Of a stretch of 5,077 bases of DNA, positions 1 through 5,040 are shown one piece after another. Numbering within the stretch: position 1 is the stretch's first letter; each line of letters begins with the position of its first letter. The notes beneath the pieces are model-generated. The model was not told where the DNA came from and did not search any database. It was given only the letters and a program-made list of their open reading frames with translations. The stretch covers positions 1-5,077 of the forward strand of contig NZ_JAIVFR010000557.1 in NCBI RefSeq assembly GCF_020829685.1, read 5' to 3'. The DNA is from Nostoc sp. CHAB 5715. GTDB taxonomy: Bacteria > Cyanobacteriota > Cyanobacteriia > Cyanobacteriales > Nostocaceae. The translations under genes and the position numbers were made by a program.

Positions 1-174
1 CAAACTAATCCATCAACCGACTCCAACAATAATAGAATAGAAAAGAAATCTCCAGTCAAAATTGAGTTTAACGAATCATTATCACAGCCACACACTTCTG
101 TTTTATTAGCACCGGCTCAGTCTGTGAGTGAAAATGATGGATTGCAAGTACAGTTAGATATAGGGAGAGAATAA
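1..174 (+). CDS. C-terminal end of an unidentified protein (partial)
   Basis: The frame is open from the first base and ends at TAA 172-174, giving 57 residues; the start lies outside the window. The visible tail is polar and probably disordered, rich in Asn, Ser, Thr and Gln, with no membrane segment and no motif I recognise, and ends in LQVQLDIGRE. A perfect hairpin begins 12 bases after the stop, which supports this being a real gene end. Function cannot be assigned from the tail. It could instead be a chance open frame, but the absence of stops together with the downstream hairpin makes a true 3' end more likely. Confidence 0.55.
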   Translation, partial: QTNPSTDSNNNRIEKKSPVKIEFNESLSQPHTSVLLAPAQSVSENDGLQVQLDIGRE

Positions 175-186
175 TGAGAGAAGAAT

Positions 187-213
187 TAGAGAAATAGCAC
201 CGCTATTTCTCTA
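187..213 (+). terminator. Perfect 12-bp hairpin after the first gene, probable terminator or 3' stabiliser
   Basis: TAGAGAAATAGC pairs exactly with GCTATTTCTCTA across the 3-nt loop ACC. It starts 12 bases past the TAA of the first reading frame. No T-tract follows (ACAAGGG), so it is not a textbook rho-independent terminator. Cyanobacterial genes often end in hairpins lacking a U-run. It may stop transcription or protect the mRNA end. Confidence 0.5.
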
Positions 214-251
214 CAAGGGTTCTGGATAACGCATATATTTGGCTCCTATAA

Positions 252-294
252 GAAATGCGATCGCATTTCCTGCGGGCCTTGTGCGCCATCGCAC
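252..294. repeat. HIP1-centred palindrome plus adjacent small hairpin
   Basis: Positions 252-269 form an 18-bp perfect palindrome (GAAATGCGATCGCATTTC) centred on the HIP1 octamer GCGATCGC at 257-264. It is followed by a second short inverted repeat, GTGCG-CCAT-CGCAC at 281-294. HIP1 is highly over-represented in many cyanobacterial genomes. The compound of two palindromes resembles the small dispersed palindromic repeats found between their genes. I infer no gene product. Confidence 0.55.
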
Positions 295-308
295 ATTTTG
301 AAGGACGA

Positions 309-451
309 ATGCATTTTCGGGCAAACAAAGTGCTAACTAGGCAAAGATGAAGTCTCTAGAAACACTGACATTGGTAGTGTCTTGAACGTGGAAACGCTTC
401 CTCAAAGGTAATGCCATTGATGCTTCTGTATTCAAAGCGTTTTGTCAAGTT
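309..451 (+). pseudogene. Decayed N-terminal helix-turn-helix domain of the NB-ARC gene
   Basis: In the frame of the downstream ATPase, 386-451 reads TWKRFLKGNAIDASVFKAFC then QV, running straight into LSLNWQDLL. From memory, this matches the N-terminal DNA-binding-like domain of cyanobacterial NB-ARC and related proteins (consensus near GTWKRFLxGxxI...FKAYCQVLGLNWxxI). A TGA at 383-385 sits just before TWKRF, and no ATG or GTG lies between it and 452. Upstream, KMKSLETLTLVVS (344-382) continues in the same frame after a TAG at 338-340. A different frame offers MHFRANKVLTRQR from ATG 309. Together they look like one HTH domain broken by at least one frameshift and one stop. The 386-451 match is strong; 309-382 is weaker. 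Confidence 0.6.
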
Positions 452-1438
452 TTGAGTTTGAATTGGCAAGATTTGCTCGAACGTCCCCTCAACTCGTCTC
501 TATCTGATAAAACCCAAATTCCAAATATTCCTTTGTTCTTTGGGCGACGTTACGAACTGGCGACACTCACCCAGGCAATTGAGCAAGGAACACGCTTGAT
601 TGCAATTACAGGGATGGGGGGAATCGGCAAAACGGCTGTAGCAGCAAAACTTGCCACAGCTTTGCAATCTAGTTTTCAGCAAACTCTGTGGTTTGGGTTT
701 CATCTGACTCCACCAACAATAGATTCGCTTCCGTCTTTACCACCAGAAACTCTGTTAGTTTTTGATGGTTGGGATCGGATTTTGGGTGGCGATGTCTGCG
801 ACGGGCTACGCCTACGCGCGGGGCAATATCGTTTAAAATACGAATCCTATGCTGAATTTTTGCGATCCGTAGTGCAAACAAATCATTCGAGTTGTGTGAT
901 TTTGACTAGTCGAGAACAACCAGAGGGATTAAATACCTTGAGTGGGAATGGTGCAGTTATTTTCCCACTCGGTGGTTTGATGGAAGGGGCAATTGAGCTT
1001 TTGCAGCATCATCAACTTACCTTTGATGCCCAGCAGTGGATTTTCCTGGTAAATCAGTATGGTGGCAATCCCTTATTTTTAAACATGGCAGCAAATTTTA
1101 TTCACGAATTATTTGCTGGGGATGTGGGAGAATTTTTAGCTTCTGGAACCTTAGTTACGGGCGAATTTGAACCACTAGTGGCGCAATGGTTGAGGCAGAT
1201 TTCGCTGCTAGAACAAACCTTAATCAAGTGTTTGGCTATACAAGCGCAGGGATTTACTCGTGAAGAAATACTATTACATCTTAGGAATCATCTTTCAAAT
1301 GGAGATATTTTAGCTGCGCTTTTATCCTTAAAACGCAGGGCATTAGTAGAAACCATCAAAGACGATAATAAGGAACGCTTTTTTTTACAACCCGTAATTT
1401 TTAAATGCGTACAGCGTTTATTTCTCTCGAAAGAGTAG
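452..1438 (+). CDS. NB-ARC (STAND) ATPase, stand-alone and probably truncated
   Basis: The 328-aa product is a signal-transduction ATPase core of the AP-ATPase/NB-ARC class. It shows the entry motif FFGR (29-32), Walker A GMGGIGKT (54-61), Walker B LLVFD (101-105), the sensor-like ILTSRE (150-155) and the GGNPL motif (204-208). A winged-helix-like part follows, ending in FFLQPVIF (310-317). In cyanobacteria such cores normally sit between an N-terminal HTH-like domain and C-terminal WD40, TPR or pentapeptide repeats. Here both flanks are absent: the only upstream in-frame start is TTG 452 with no Shine-Dalgarno, and TAG comes directly after the core. A dispersed repeat encodes residues 114-122. 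ATP binding looks intact, but the missing sensor or effector and the decayed 5' end suggest a pseudogene or a minimal derivative. Confidence 0.8.
   Translation: MSLNWQDLLERPLNSSLSDKTQIPNIPLFFGRRYELATLTQAIEQGTRLIAITGMGGIGKTAVAAKLATALQSSFQQTLWFGFHLTPPTIDSLPSLPPETLLVFDGWDRILGGDVCDGLRLRAGQYRLKYESYAEFLRSVVQTNHSSCVILTSREQPEGLNTLSGNGAVIFPLGGLMEGAIELLQHHQLTFDAQQWIFLVNQYGGNPLFLNMAANFIHELFAGDVGEFLASGTLVTGEFEPLVAQWLRQISLLEQTLIKCLAIQAQGFTREEILLHLRNHLSNGDILAALLSLKRRALVETIKDDNKERFFLQPVIFKCVQRLFLSKE
789..817 (+). repeat. Dispersed palindromic repeat inserted in frame in the NB-ARC gene
   Basis: The 29 bases from GCGATGTCTGCGACGGG to GCTACGCCTACGC match, from memory, the GCGATGTCT...GGGCTACGCCTACGC repeat that is abundant in Nostoc/Anabaena-type genomes. 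It adds about nine residues (DVCDGLRLR, 114-122). Relatives typically read roughly SGDRAGQYREGYEGYG here, so host sequence appears to resume at AGQYRLKYESYAEF. The frame is kept. The extra loop follows Walker B by only a few residues. Confidence 0.65.
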
Positions 1439-1466
1439 CAGCCAAACTCATTTAATTGCCACCACA

Positions 1467-1514
1467 TCCGCCACCACCTCCGTCACCACCTCCGCCACCA
1501 CCTCCGTCACCGCC
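1467..1514. repeat. Two tandem copies of a 24-bp unit
   Basis: The unit TCCGCCACCACCTCCGTCAC plus CACC occurs at 1467-1490 and again at 1491-1514 with one base changed. On the minus strand each copy encodes a Gly/Asp run, so expansion and contraction would change the length of the glycine-rich tail without shifting frame. Confidence 0.6.
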
Positions 1515-1551
1515 GCTACTGCTACTACTACCGTCACCACCACTGTAAGGT

Positions 1552-1625
1552 GTAGGTTGGGTTGAGGAACGAAACCCAACATTATCAGGGCTTTGTTGGG
1601 TTTCACTTCGTTCAACCCAACCTAC
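1552..1625. mobile_element. 74-bp hairpin MITE-like element
   Basis: The ends GTAGGTTGGGTTGA (1552-1565) and TCAACCCAACCTAC (1612-1625) are perfect 14-bp inverted repeats. An inner 11-bp stem follows, GAAACCCAACA (1571-1581) with TGTTGGGTTTC (1594-1604), around a 12-nt loop. Elements with this sequence are widespread in cyanobacterial genomes, in my recollection, and encode no protein, so they depend on a transposase elsewhere. Read on the minus strand it gives the familiar VGWVERSETQQ...STQPT peptide. I see no clear target duplication directly at the ends, although 20-bp copies of ACCGTCACCACCACTGTAAG lie 2 bases before it and 27 bases after it. Confidence 0.75.
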
Positions 1626-1854
1626 GATTCTACCTCCGTCACCACTATAACCACCGTCACCACCACTGTAAGTACTATAACCACTGTTACCACTGTAACT
1701 ACTGCCACTCCTTCCACGGAATATAAAGATTCAGCTCACCACCTAACTGATCCAAAATTGAGCTTGAAGCTGATTGCCAAGGGTGTAGCCAGTGAGTGGT
1801 AAGCTAAGTACAGCTTTGCGTAAAATCGTGGCAAATTGAGGGTTGAAATTTAAA

Positions 1855-1893
1855 CGCAGAGGGTCGCAGAGGTAAGCGCAAAGGTACGCAGAG
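1855..1893. repeat. CGCAGAGGTA-type short tandem repeats
   Basis: Four imperfect 7-12-bp units lie in a row: CGCAGAGGGT, CGCAGAGGTAAG, CGCAAAGGTA and CGCAGAG. Such arrays are common between genes in filamentous cyanobacteria. No function can be read from the sequence. Confidence 0.65.
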
Positions 1894-1999
1894 AATTTGC
1901 TACGAATTAATGAAATGTTGTACTTAGGGTTTTCTGTCTGCTAAAAGAGAGTCTGTCTGGAAGTCTGTCGTCTGTGTCAATTGCTGCATAAAAATTCTG

Positions 2000-2005
2000 T
2001 ATAAT
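2000..2005 (+). promoter_or_regulatory. Consensus -10 box (TATAAT) upstream of the kinase
   Basis: TATAAT is a perfect -10 hexamer. It would place transcription initiation near 2012 and leave a leader of roughly 40 nt before ATG 2051. No good -35 is found at the normal spacing (TCAATT at 1977-1982), so an activator or alternative sigma factor may be involved. A chance match in AT-rich DNA is possible. Confidence 0.4.
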
Positions 2006-2050
2006 TTTCAGTAATTTCAATGCTGTTTGCATCTAGCCAATCCTAAATTT

Positions 2051-4381
2051 ATGGCATACTGCATCAATCCAGATTGTTTGCAACGAAAAAATTCCGATAA
2101 TTGTGCAGTATGTGAAAACTGTAAAACGCCACTTATACTGCAAAACCGTTACCGAATTAAGCATCCTCTGCAAATTGATAGGTATCGCTATACAGAAGTA
2201 TTTGAAATCGAAGATTTAGTTAATCAGGCTCAACCCAAGGTTCTCAAGTCACTCAAGGAAGTTACGCCGGATTTACTGCGATTATTTGAGCAAGAAGCAT
2301 CAATACTAACAAGTTTGCAGCATCCTGGTTTACCTGCTGGCGAAACACTATTTCCGCTAGTTTTGCATACGAGTCGCCAATTGCGCTGTTTGGTAATGGA
2401 GAAAGTTGAGGGTGAAGATTTACAGAGTTGGCTTGCTCACCATCAATACTTAACATCCCATAAACAAGCATTAGATTGGCTAAAACAATTGACGCAGATT
2501 TTGCAATTTGTGCATGAAAATGGCTATTTTCATCGAGATATCAAGCCGTCAAATATTATGCTCCGCCCCGATGGAAAATTAATTTTAATTGATTTTGGGA
2601 CGGCGCGGAATTTGTTGCAAACTATTGTGAATGGAAAATCGATCACGGTAATTCATTCTATTGGATATAGTGCTCCTGAACAACTTGAGGGACACGCTGT
2701 TCTCCAGTCGGATTTCTACGCTCTTGGTTGGACTTTTATTTATTTAATCACAGGTATTGACCCAGCTGGCGATCGCCGTCAAGATTTACCTAGTTGGTTT
2801 AAGTATATTAAAGATAAACAAACCCCTAAAAGATTTATTGATCTGATTCAGGCAATGACGAGTTATCATCCACAGAAACGTCCGCCAACAACTCAAGCCA
2901 TTCTAGAAAAGATTGAGAACATTAATAACTATTCTTTGGTGCAATGGCAAAAATTATTACTGGGTGCGACTTGTGGTGTTTTGCTGTTCGTCGTTGCAAA
3001 ATCGCTGTATGAGGCAATAACTCTAGCTCAGACTTGCGATTATATCCCAGACGATCATCTCAGTTGTGGTGAAGAAAGCCTAATACCTGCAAGCTATTGG
3101 GGAAATGGTCAGCCACCACTAGCAAAGCAATTAGCTATTGAAGAGTATCGCAGCAAAAATTTTTCGGCAGCTTATGATCTATTTAAAACTGCTTTCAATC
3201 AGGAGTCAGATCCAGAAACTTTAATTTACCTCAACAACGCCAAAATTCAAATGCAATTTCCAGCAGCACTGATTCGCACCATCGCAGTTGCAGTTCCCTT
3301 GGAACGTCGTACTACCATAGGTCTAGAAATACTCAAGGGTGCTGCTCAAGCTCAGACTGAGGCATTGAAAAACGGTCTATCCTTACGGATAATTATCGCT
3401 AATGATAGTAATCGTGACGATAGCAAAGCCGGAAATGATGCCCGCAAAATTGCTCAACAATTGGTGAAATATTCAGATTTACTGGCTGTTTTGGGTCATT
3501 ACAGCAGCGAAGCCACTAAACAATCCCTACCAATTTATACCCAAGCAAGGGTAGTTTTAATTTCTGCAACCAGCACTTCAGATAACCTCAAAAGTCCTTT
3601 TTTCTTCCGTACCACCTCCAGCGCTCGGATTACCGCCCAAAAAATGGCAACTTACGTATTCTCTCAATTACAACAGAGACAAGTTGCTATTTTTTACAGT
3701 CAGGGCAGTGAGTATGCCGAATCTCTATCTGGGGCGTTTCGAGAAGCGGCTAAATCGTTTCCAGGTAATGTTATTGATCACGAACCAGCCTTCAATCTCG
3801 CCACCGATAGCTTTAATGCCAAAGCGGCATTAAATCAAGCAAAAACCAAAGGTGCAACGGTGATTGTCCTTATCCCAGATCCAGGAGTAGGATTGTATAA
3901 CGCGATTCCCAATGCTTTACGAGTAATTAAGTCCAATGTCAACCAATTTTGGATTGTTGCGGGTAGTACTCTCTACACTTCTGACTTACTCAAACCAGAT
4001 AAAGGTCTGTCGCTACAGCAAATCCAACGTCTGGTATTAGCGATCGCATGGCATCCCGCAAACGATATTAACTCCTCGTTTGTACGCCAAGCTCAAAGCC
4101 TTTGGAAAATTGCTCCAATTGATCTTACCTGGCGAACCGCCACCAGCTATGACGCAGTATTGGTTTTAAGCAAAGCCTTGACGGCAAATCCTACCCGCAT
4201 CGGCATTCAGAAAACACTTGCAAATCCTCAATTCTCGGTTACAGGCGCAACGGGAGTCATTCAATTTCAAAGGGGCGATCGCCACAATGGCAAAATTACA
4301 ATGGTTACAGTGCGCCGCAATTGTAATTCTAACGATTTTATGTTTACAGTCACCACTTACAGAGCTAGCGGGTGCTTTTAA
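2051..4381 (+). CDS. Receptor Ser/Thr protein kinase fused to a periplasmic binding-protein sensor
   Basis: This 776-aa product is predicted to sense a periplasmic small molecule and phosphorylate cytoplasmic proteins. In order, it has a zinc-ribbon-like CINPDC with CENC (Cys4, 9, 18, 21, 24) and a Hanks-type kinase (about 33-286) with Lys66, Glu82, HRDIKPSN (161-168), DFG (181-183) and APE (208-210). A membrane helix (about 300-318), a short helical region (360-400) and a type I periplasmic-binding domain like Leu/Ile/Val receptors (about 408-765) follow. Periplasmic Cys329, 339, 758 and 775 could form disulfides. The usual glycine-rich ATP loop is absent (HPLQIDRYRYTEVFEIED). ATG 2051 is preferred because related kinases begin MxYCINPxC; TTG 2027 would add eight unconserved residues. 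No Shine-Dalgarno is visible. This corresponds to the family usually annotated as bifunctional serine/threonine kinase/ABC transporter substrate-binding protein. Ligand and targets are unknown; no transporter genes adjoin. Confidence 0.93.
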   Translation: MAYCINPDCLQRKNSDNCAVCENCKTPLILQNRYRIKHPLQIDRYRYTEVFEIEDLVNQAQPKVLKSLKEVTPDLLRLFEQEASILTSLQHPGLPAGETLFPLVLHTSRQLRCLVMEKVEGEDLQSWLAHHQYLTSHKQALDWLKQLTQILQFVHENGYFHRDIKPSNIMLRPDGKLILIDFGTARNLLQTIVNGKSITVIHSIGYSAPEQLEGHAVLQSDFYALGWTFIYLITGIDPAGDRRQDLPSWFKYIKDKQTPKRFIDLIQAMTSYHPQKRPPTTQAILEKIENINNYSLVQWQKLLLGATCGVLLFVVAKSLYEAITLAQTCDYIPDDHLSCGEESLIPASYWGNGQPPLAKQLAIEEYRSKNFSAAYDLFKTAFNQESDPETLIYLNNAKIQMQFPAALIRTIAVAVPLERRTTIGLEILKGAAQAQTEALKNGLSLRIIIANDSNRDDSKAGNDARKIAQQLVKYSDLLAVLGHYSSEATKQSLPIYTQARVVLISATSTSDNLKSPFFFRTTSSARITAQKMATYVFSQLQQRQVAIFYSQGSEYAESLSGAFREAAKSFPGNVIDHEPAFNLATDSFNAKAALNQAKTKGATVIVLIPDPGVGLYNAIPNALRVIKSNVNQFWIVAGSTLYTSDLLKPDKGLSLQQIQRLVLAIAWHPANDINSSFVRQAQSLWKIAPIDLTWRTATSYDAVLVLSKALTANPTRIGIQKTLANPQFSVTGATGVIQFQRGDRHNGKITMVTVRRNCNSNDFMFTVTTYRASGCF

Positions 4382-4484
4382 ATCCTTGAATGGGGCAGAG
4401 GTAGCTTTCTTACCTAACTAAATCTGCCTTCCTGAGTCGCTAAATATGCAATCATTTTGCAGTAAAATTAATCGTCTAGATAAG

Positions 4485-4490
4485 AGGAGG
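4485..4490 (+). promoter_or_regulatory. Perfect Shine-Dalgarno for the small frameshifted gene
   Basis: AGGAGG lies 8 bases before ATG 4499, a consensus site that is unusually strong for a cyanobacterium; neither large gene in the window has one. It firmly fixes this start. A weak -10-like TAAAAT sits at 4463-4468. Confidence 0.75.
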
Positions 4491-4498
4491 GCTTTTAG

Positions 4499-4763
4499 AT
4501 GACTCGTGTCATCATTGTGAGCGCAAGTACACGACCTCATTACTATCGCGGTATGCAGAAAGACGGCAAAGGAGTTAAGAGAGTTTGAGGTAATAAATGG
4601 TAATCCCAGAATTGGACTAAACCATATTGAGTCTGAGGAAATGCTAGCTAAGATAGCTAAGGTGAAAGTTGAATTTGCCCGTTATCGTTCCGGCACTGCA
4701 AAGGAGAGAATCAATAGAGCTATGCAAGAGCTAGAATATCCAGTTTTTAAAAAAGTTGTTTAA
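4499..4763 (+). pseudogene. Small protein of unknown function, about 87 aa, interrupted by a +1 frameshift
   Basis: From ATG 4499 the frame encodes 29 residues (MTRVIIVSASTRPHYYRGMQK...) to TGA 4586-4588. Skipping one base, G4562 after the AAA codon 4559-4561, continues in a long open frame of 66 codons, beginning TAKELREFEVINGNPRIGLN, to TAA 4761-4763. Joined, this gives about 87 residues: a short beta-like N-terminus and a basic, helical C-terminal half (KVKVEFARYRSGTAKERINR). I do not recognise the family. The strong ribosome site, coding-like composition on both sides and a terminator 27 bases after the stop indicate one gene that lost its frame through a single inserted base, or a sequencing error. 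Slippage from AAA to AAG is geometrically possible, but no stop or rare codon favours programmed shifting. Without the shift only the 29-aa peptide is made. Confidence 0.6.
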
Positions 4764-4789
4764 TAAGTTATTTAACATCTCAAGATTAT

Positions 4790-4820
4790 AGAGGGAGGTA
4801 GATCACTCCCTCTTTTTTTT
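4790..4820 (+). terminator. Rho-independent terminator
   Basis: AGAGGGAG (4790-4797) pairs with CTCCCTCT (4806-4813) across an 8-nt loop, and a run of eight T residues occupies 4813-4820. It ends the small + strand gene. Its right arm and T-run also encode the last residues (KKKRE and stop) of the convergent minus-strand gene. The reverse transcript has no U-run after the hairpin, so termination is likely one-directional. Confidence 0.85.
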
Positions 4821-4982
4821 GTCCAGTGCTTCCTGGATAGCATCTCTACAAAATTGTGGTGGATCGTCTTGCGCTTTAACCTCTTCTTTCATTTCCTTGG
4901 TGACACGAAAATTTAATTGTTCGGTTAACTCCTTGCTTGGTTGATTGTCGAAATTTTCAGGTGTTCCTTTGGGGTTGGGCAT
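4803..4982 (-). CDS. Small ribbon-helix-helix-like protein
   Basis: The 59-aa product starts at ATG (complement of 4980-4982) and stops at TGA (complement of 4803-4805). The first 20 residues (MPNPKGTPENFDNQPSKELT) are polar and flexible. Then come a strand-like EQLNFRVTKEM (21-31), a helix about KEEVKAQ (32-38), and a second helix about PQFCRDAIQEALDKK (42-56). This order is typical of Arc/CopG-type ribbon-helix-helix proteins, which dimerise and often bind DNA as repressors or antitoxins. Cyanobacterial genomes carry many such short proteins with an NPKGxPEN start. No toxin partner is adjacent: the neighbouring small gene is convergent. No clear Shine-Dalgarno; a weak TATATT lies upstream (complement of 4997-5002). 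The DNA-binding role is inferred from predicted fold only. Confidence 0.7.
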   Translation of the reverse strand: MPNPKGTPENFDNQPSKELTEQLNFRVTKEMKEEVKAQDDPPQFCRDAIQEALDKKKRE

Positions 4983-5040
4983 TGTTGAGAGATGTAAATA
5001 TAGCTTGAATGTTTTGTGAACAGAAGAATAGAGTTTAAAA

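Larger units (their letters stand above)
1452..1730 (-). pseudogene. Gly/Ser/Asp-rich C-terminal relic of a minus-strand gene
   Basis: Read leftward, 92 codons are open down to TAA (complement of 1452-1454), with no usable start codon. The product is a low-complexity tail: repeated YSGGDG and GGDGGGGG segments, ending in CGGN. Two copies of YSGGDG correspond to 20-bp direct repeats at 1530-1549 and 1653-1672. A hairpin MITE lies between them without breaking the frame. Upstream, the frame is closed by stops at 1731-1733 and 1743-1745, so only the 3' part of a gene could survive. A second minus-strand frame (reading ILDQLGGELNLYIPWKEWQ) abuts it and might be the earlier part after a frameshift. 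Glycine-rich tails of this kind end several bacterial membrane proteins, but I cannot name the family. It could also be non-coding low-complexity DNA. Confidence 0.35.
1439..2050. other. 612-bp stretch without a convincing intact gene
   Basis: This stretch separates the NB-ARC frame from the kinase. From left to right it holds a CCACCACCTCC-type low-complexity tract, a hairpin MITE, more of the same tract, about 120 bases with no feature I can name, a tandem-repeat patch, several TCTGTC words (1933-1978) and the kinase promoter box. Only the minus strand shows a plausible coding relic. No tRNA or rRNA is apparent. Confidence 0.6.

Noticed and set aside
1593..1802. A 69-codon + strand frame rich in Thr and Val (TTVTT repeats)
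   Set aside because: It begins with TTG inside the MITE and its first residues are the element's own translation. The Thr/Val run is the complement of the glycine-rich minus-strand frame. No ribosome site.
1855..1893. CRISPR-like array
   Set aside because: Units are 7-12 bp, directly abutting and imperfect, with no spacers and no cas genes; they are short tandem repeats.
2027..2050. TTG start for the kinase eight codons before ATG 2051
   Set aside because: The eight residues are not part of the MxYCINPxC start recalled from relatives, and the predicted transcript start would leave only about 15 nt of leader.
452..4381. An NB-ARC plus kinase defence operon
   Set aside because: The two genes are separated by 612 bp containing a MITE, tandem repeats and a separate promoter box; the NB-ARC gene looks decayed and the kinase carries a periplasmic sensor, so linkage is not supported.
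4218..4421. A 67-codon + strand frame overlapping the kinase 3' end
   Set aside because: Lies mostly inside the well-supported kinase sensor domain in another frame, without a start signal or recognisable motif.
4499..4982. Toxin-antitoxin pair made of the small unknown gene and the ribbon-helix-helix gene
   Set aside because: The two genes converge and share a terminator instead of forming an operon, and the + strand gene is frameshifted and shows no toxin motif.
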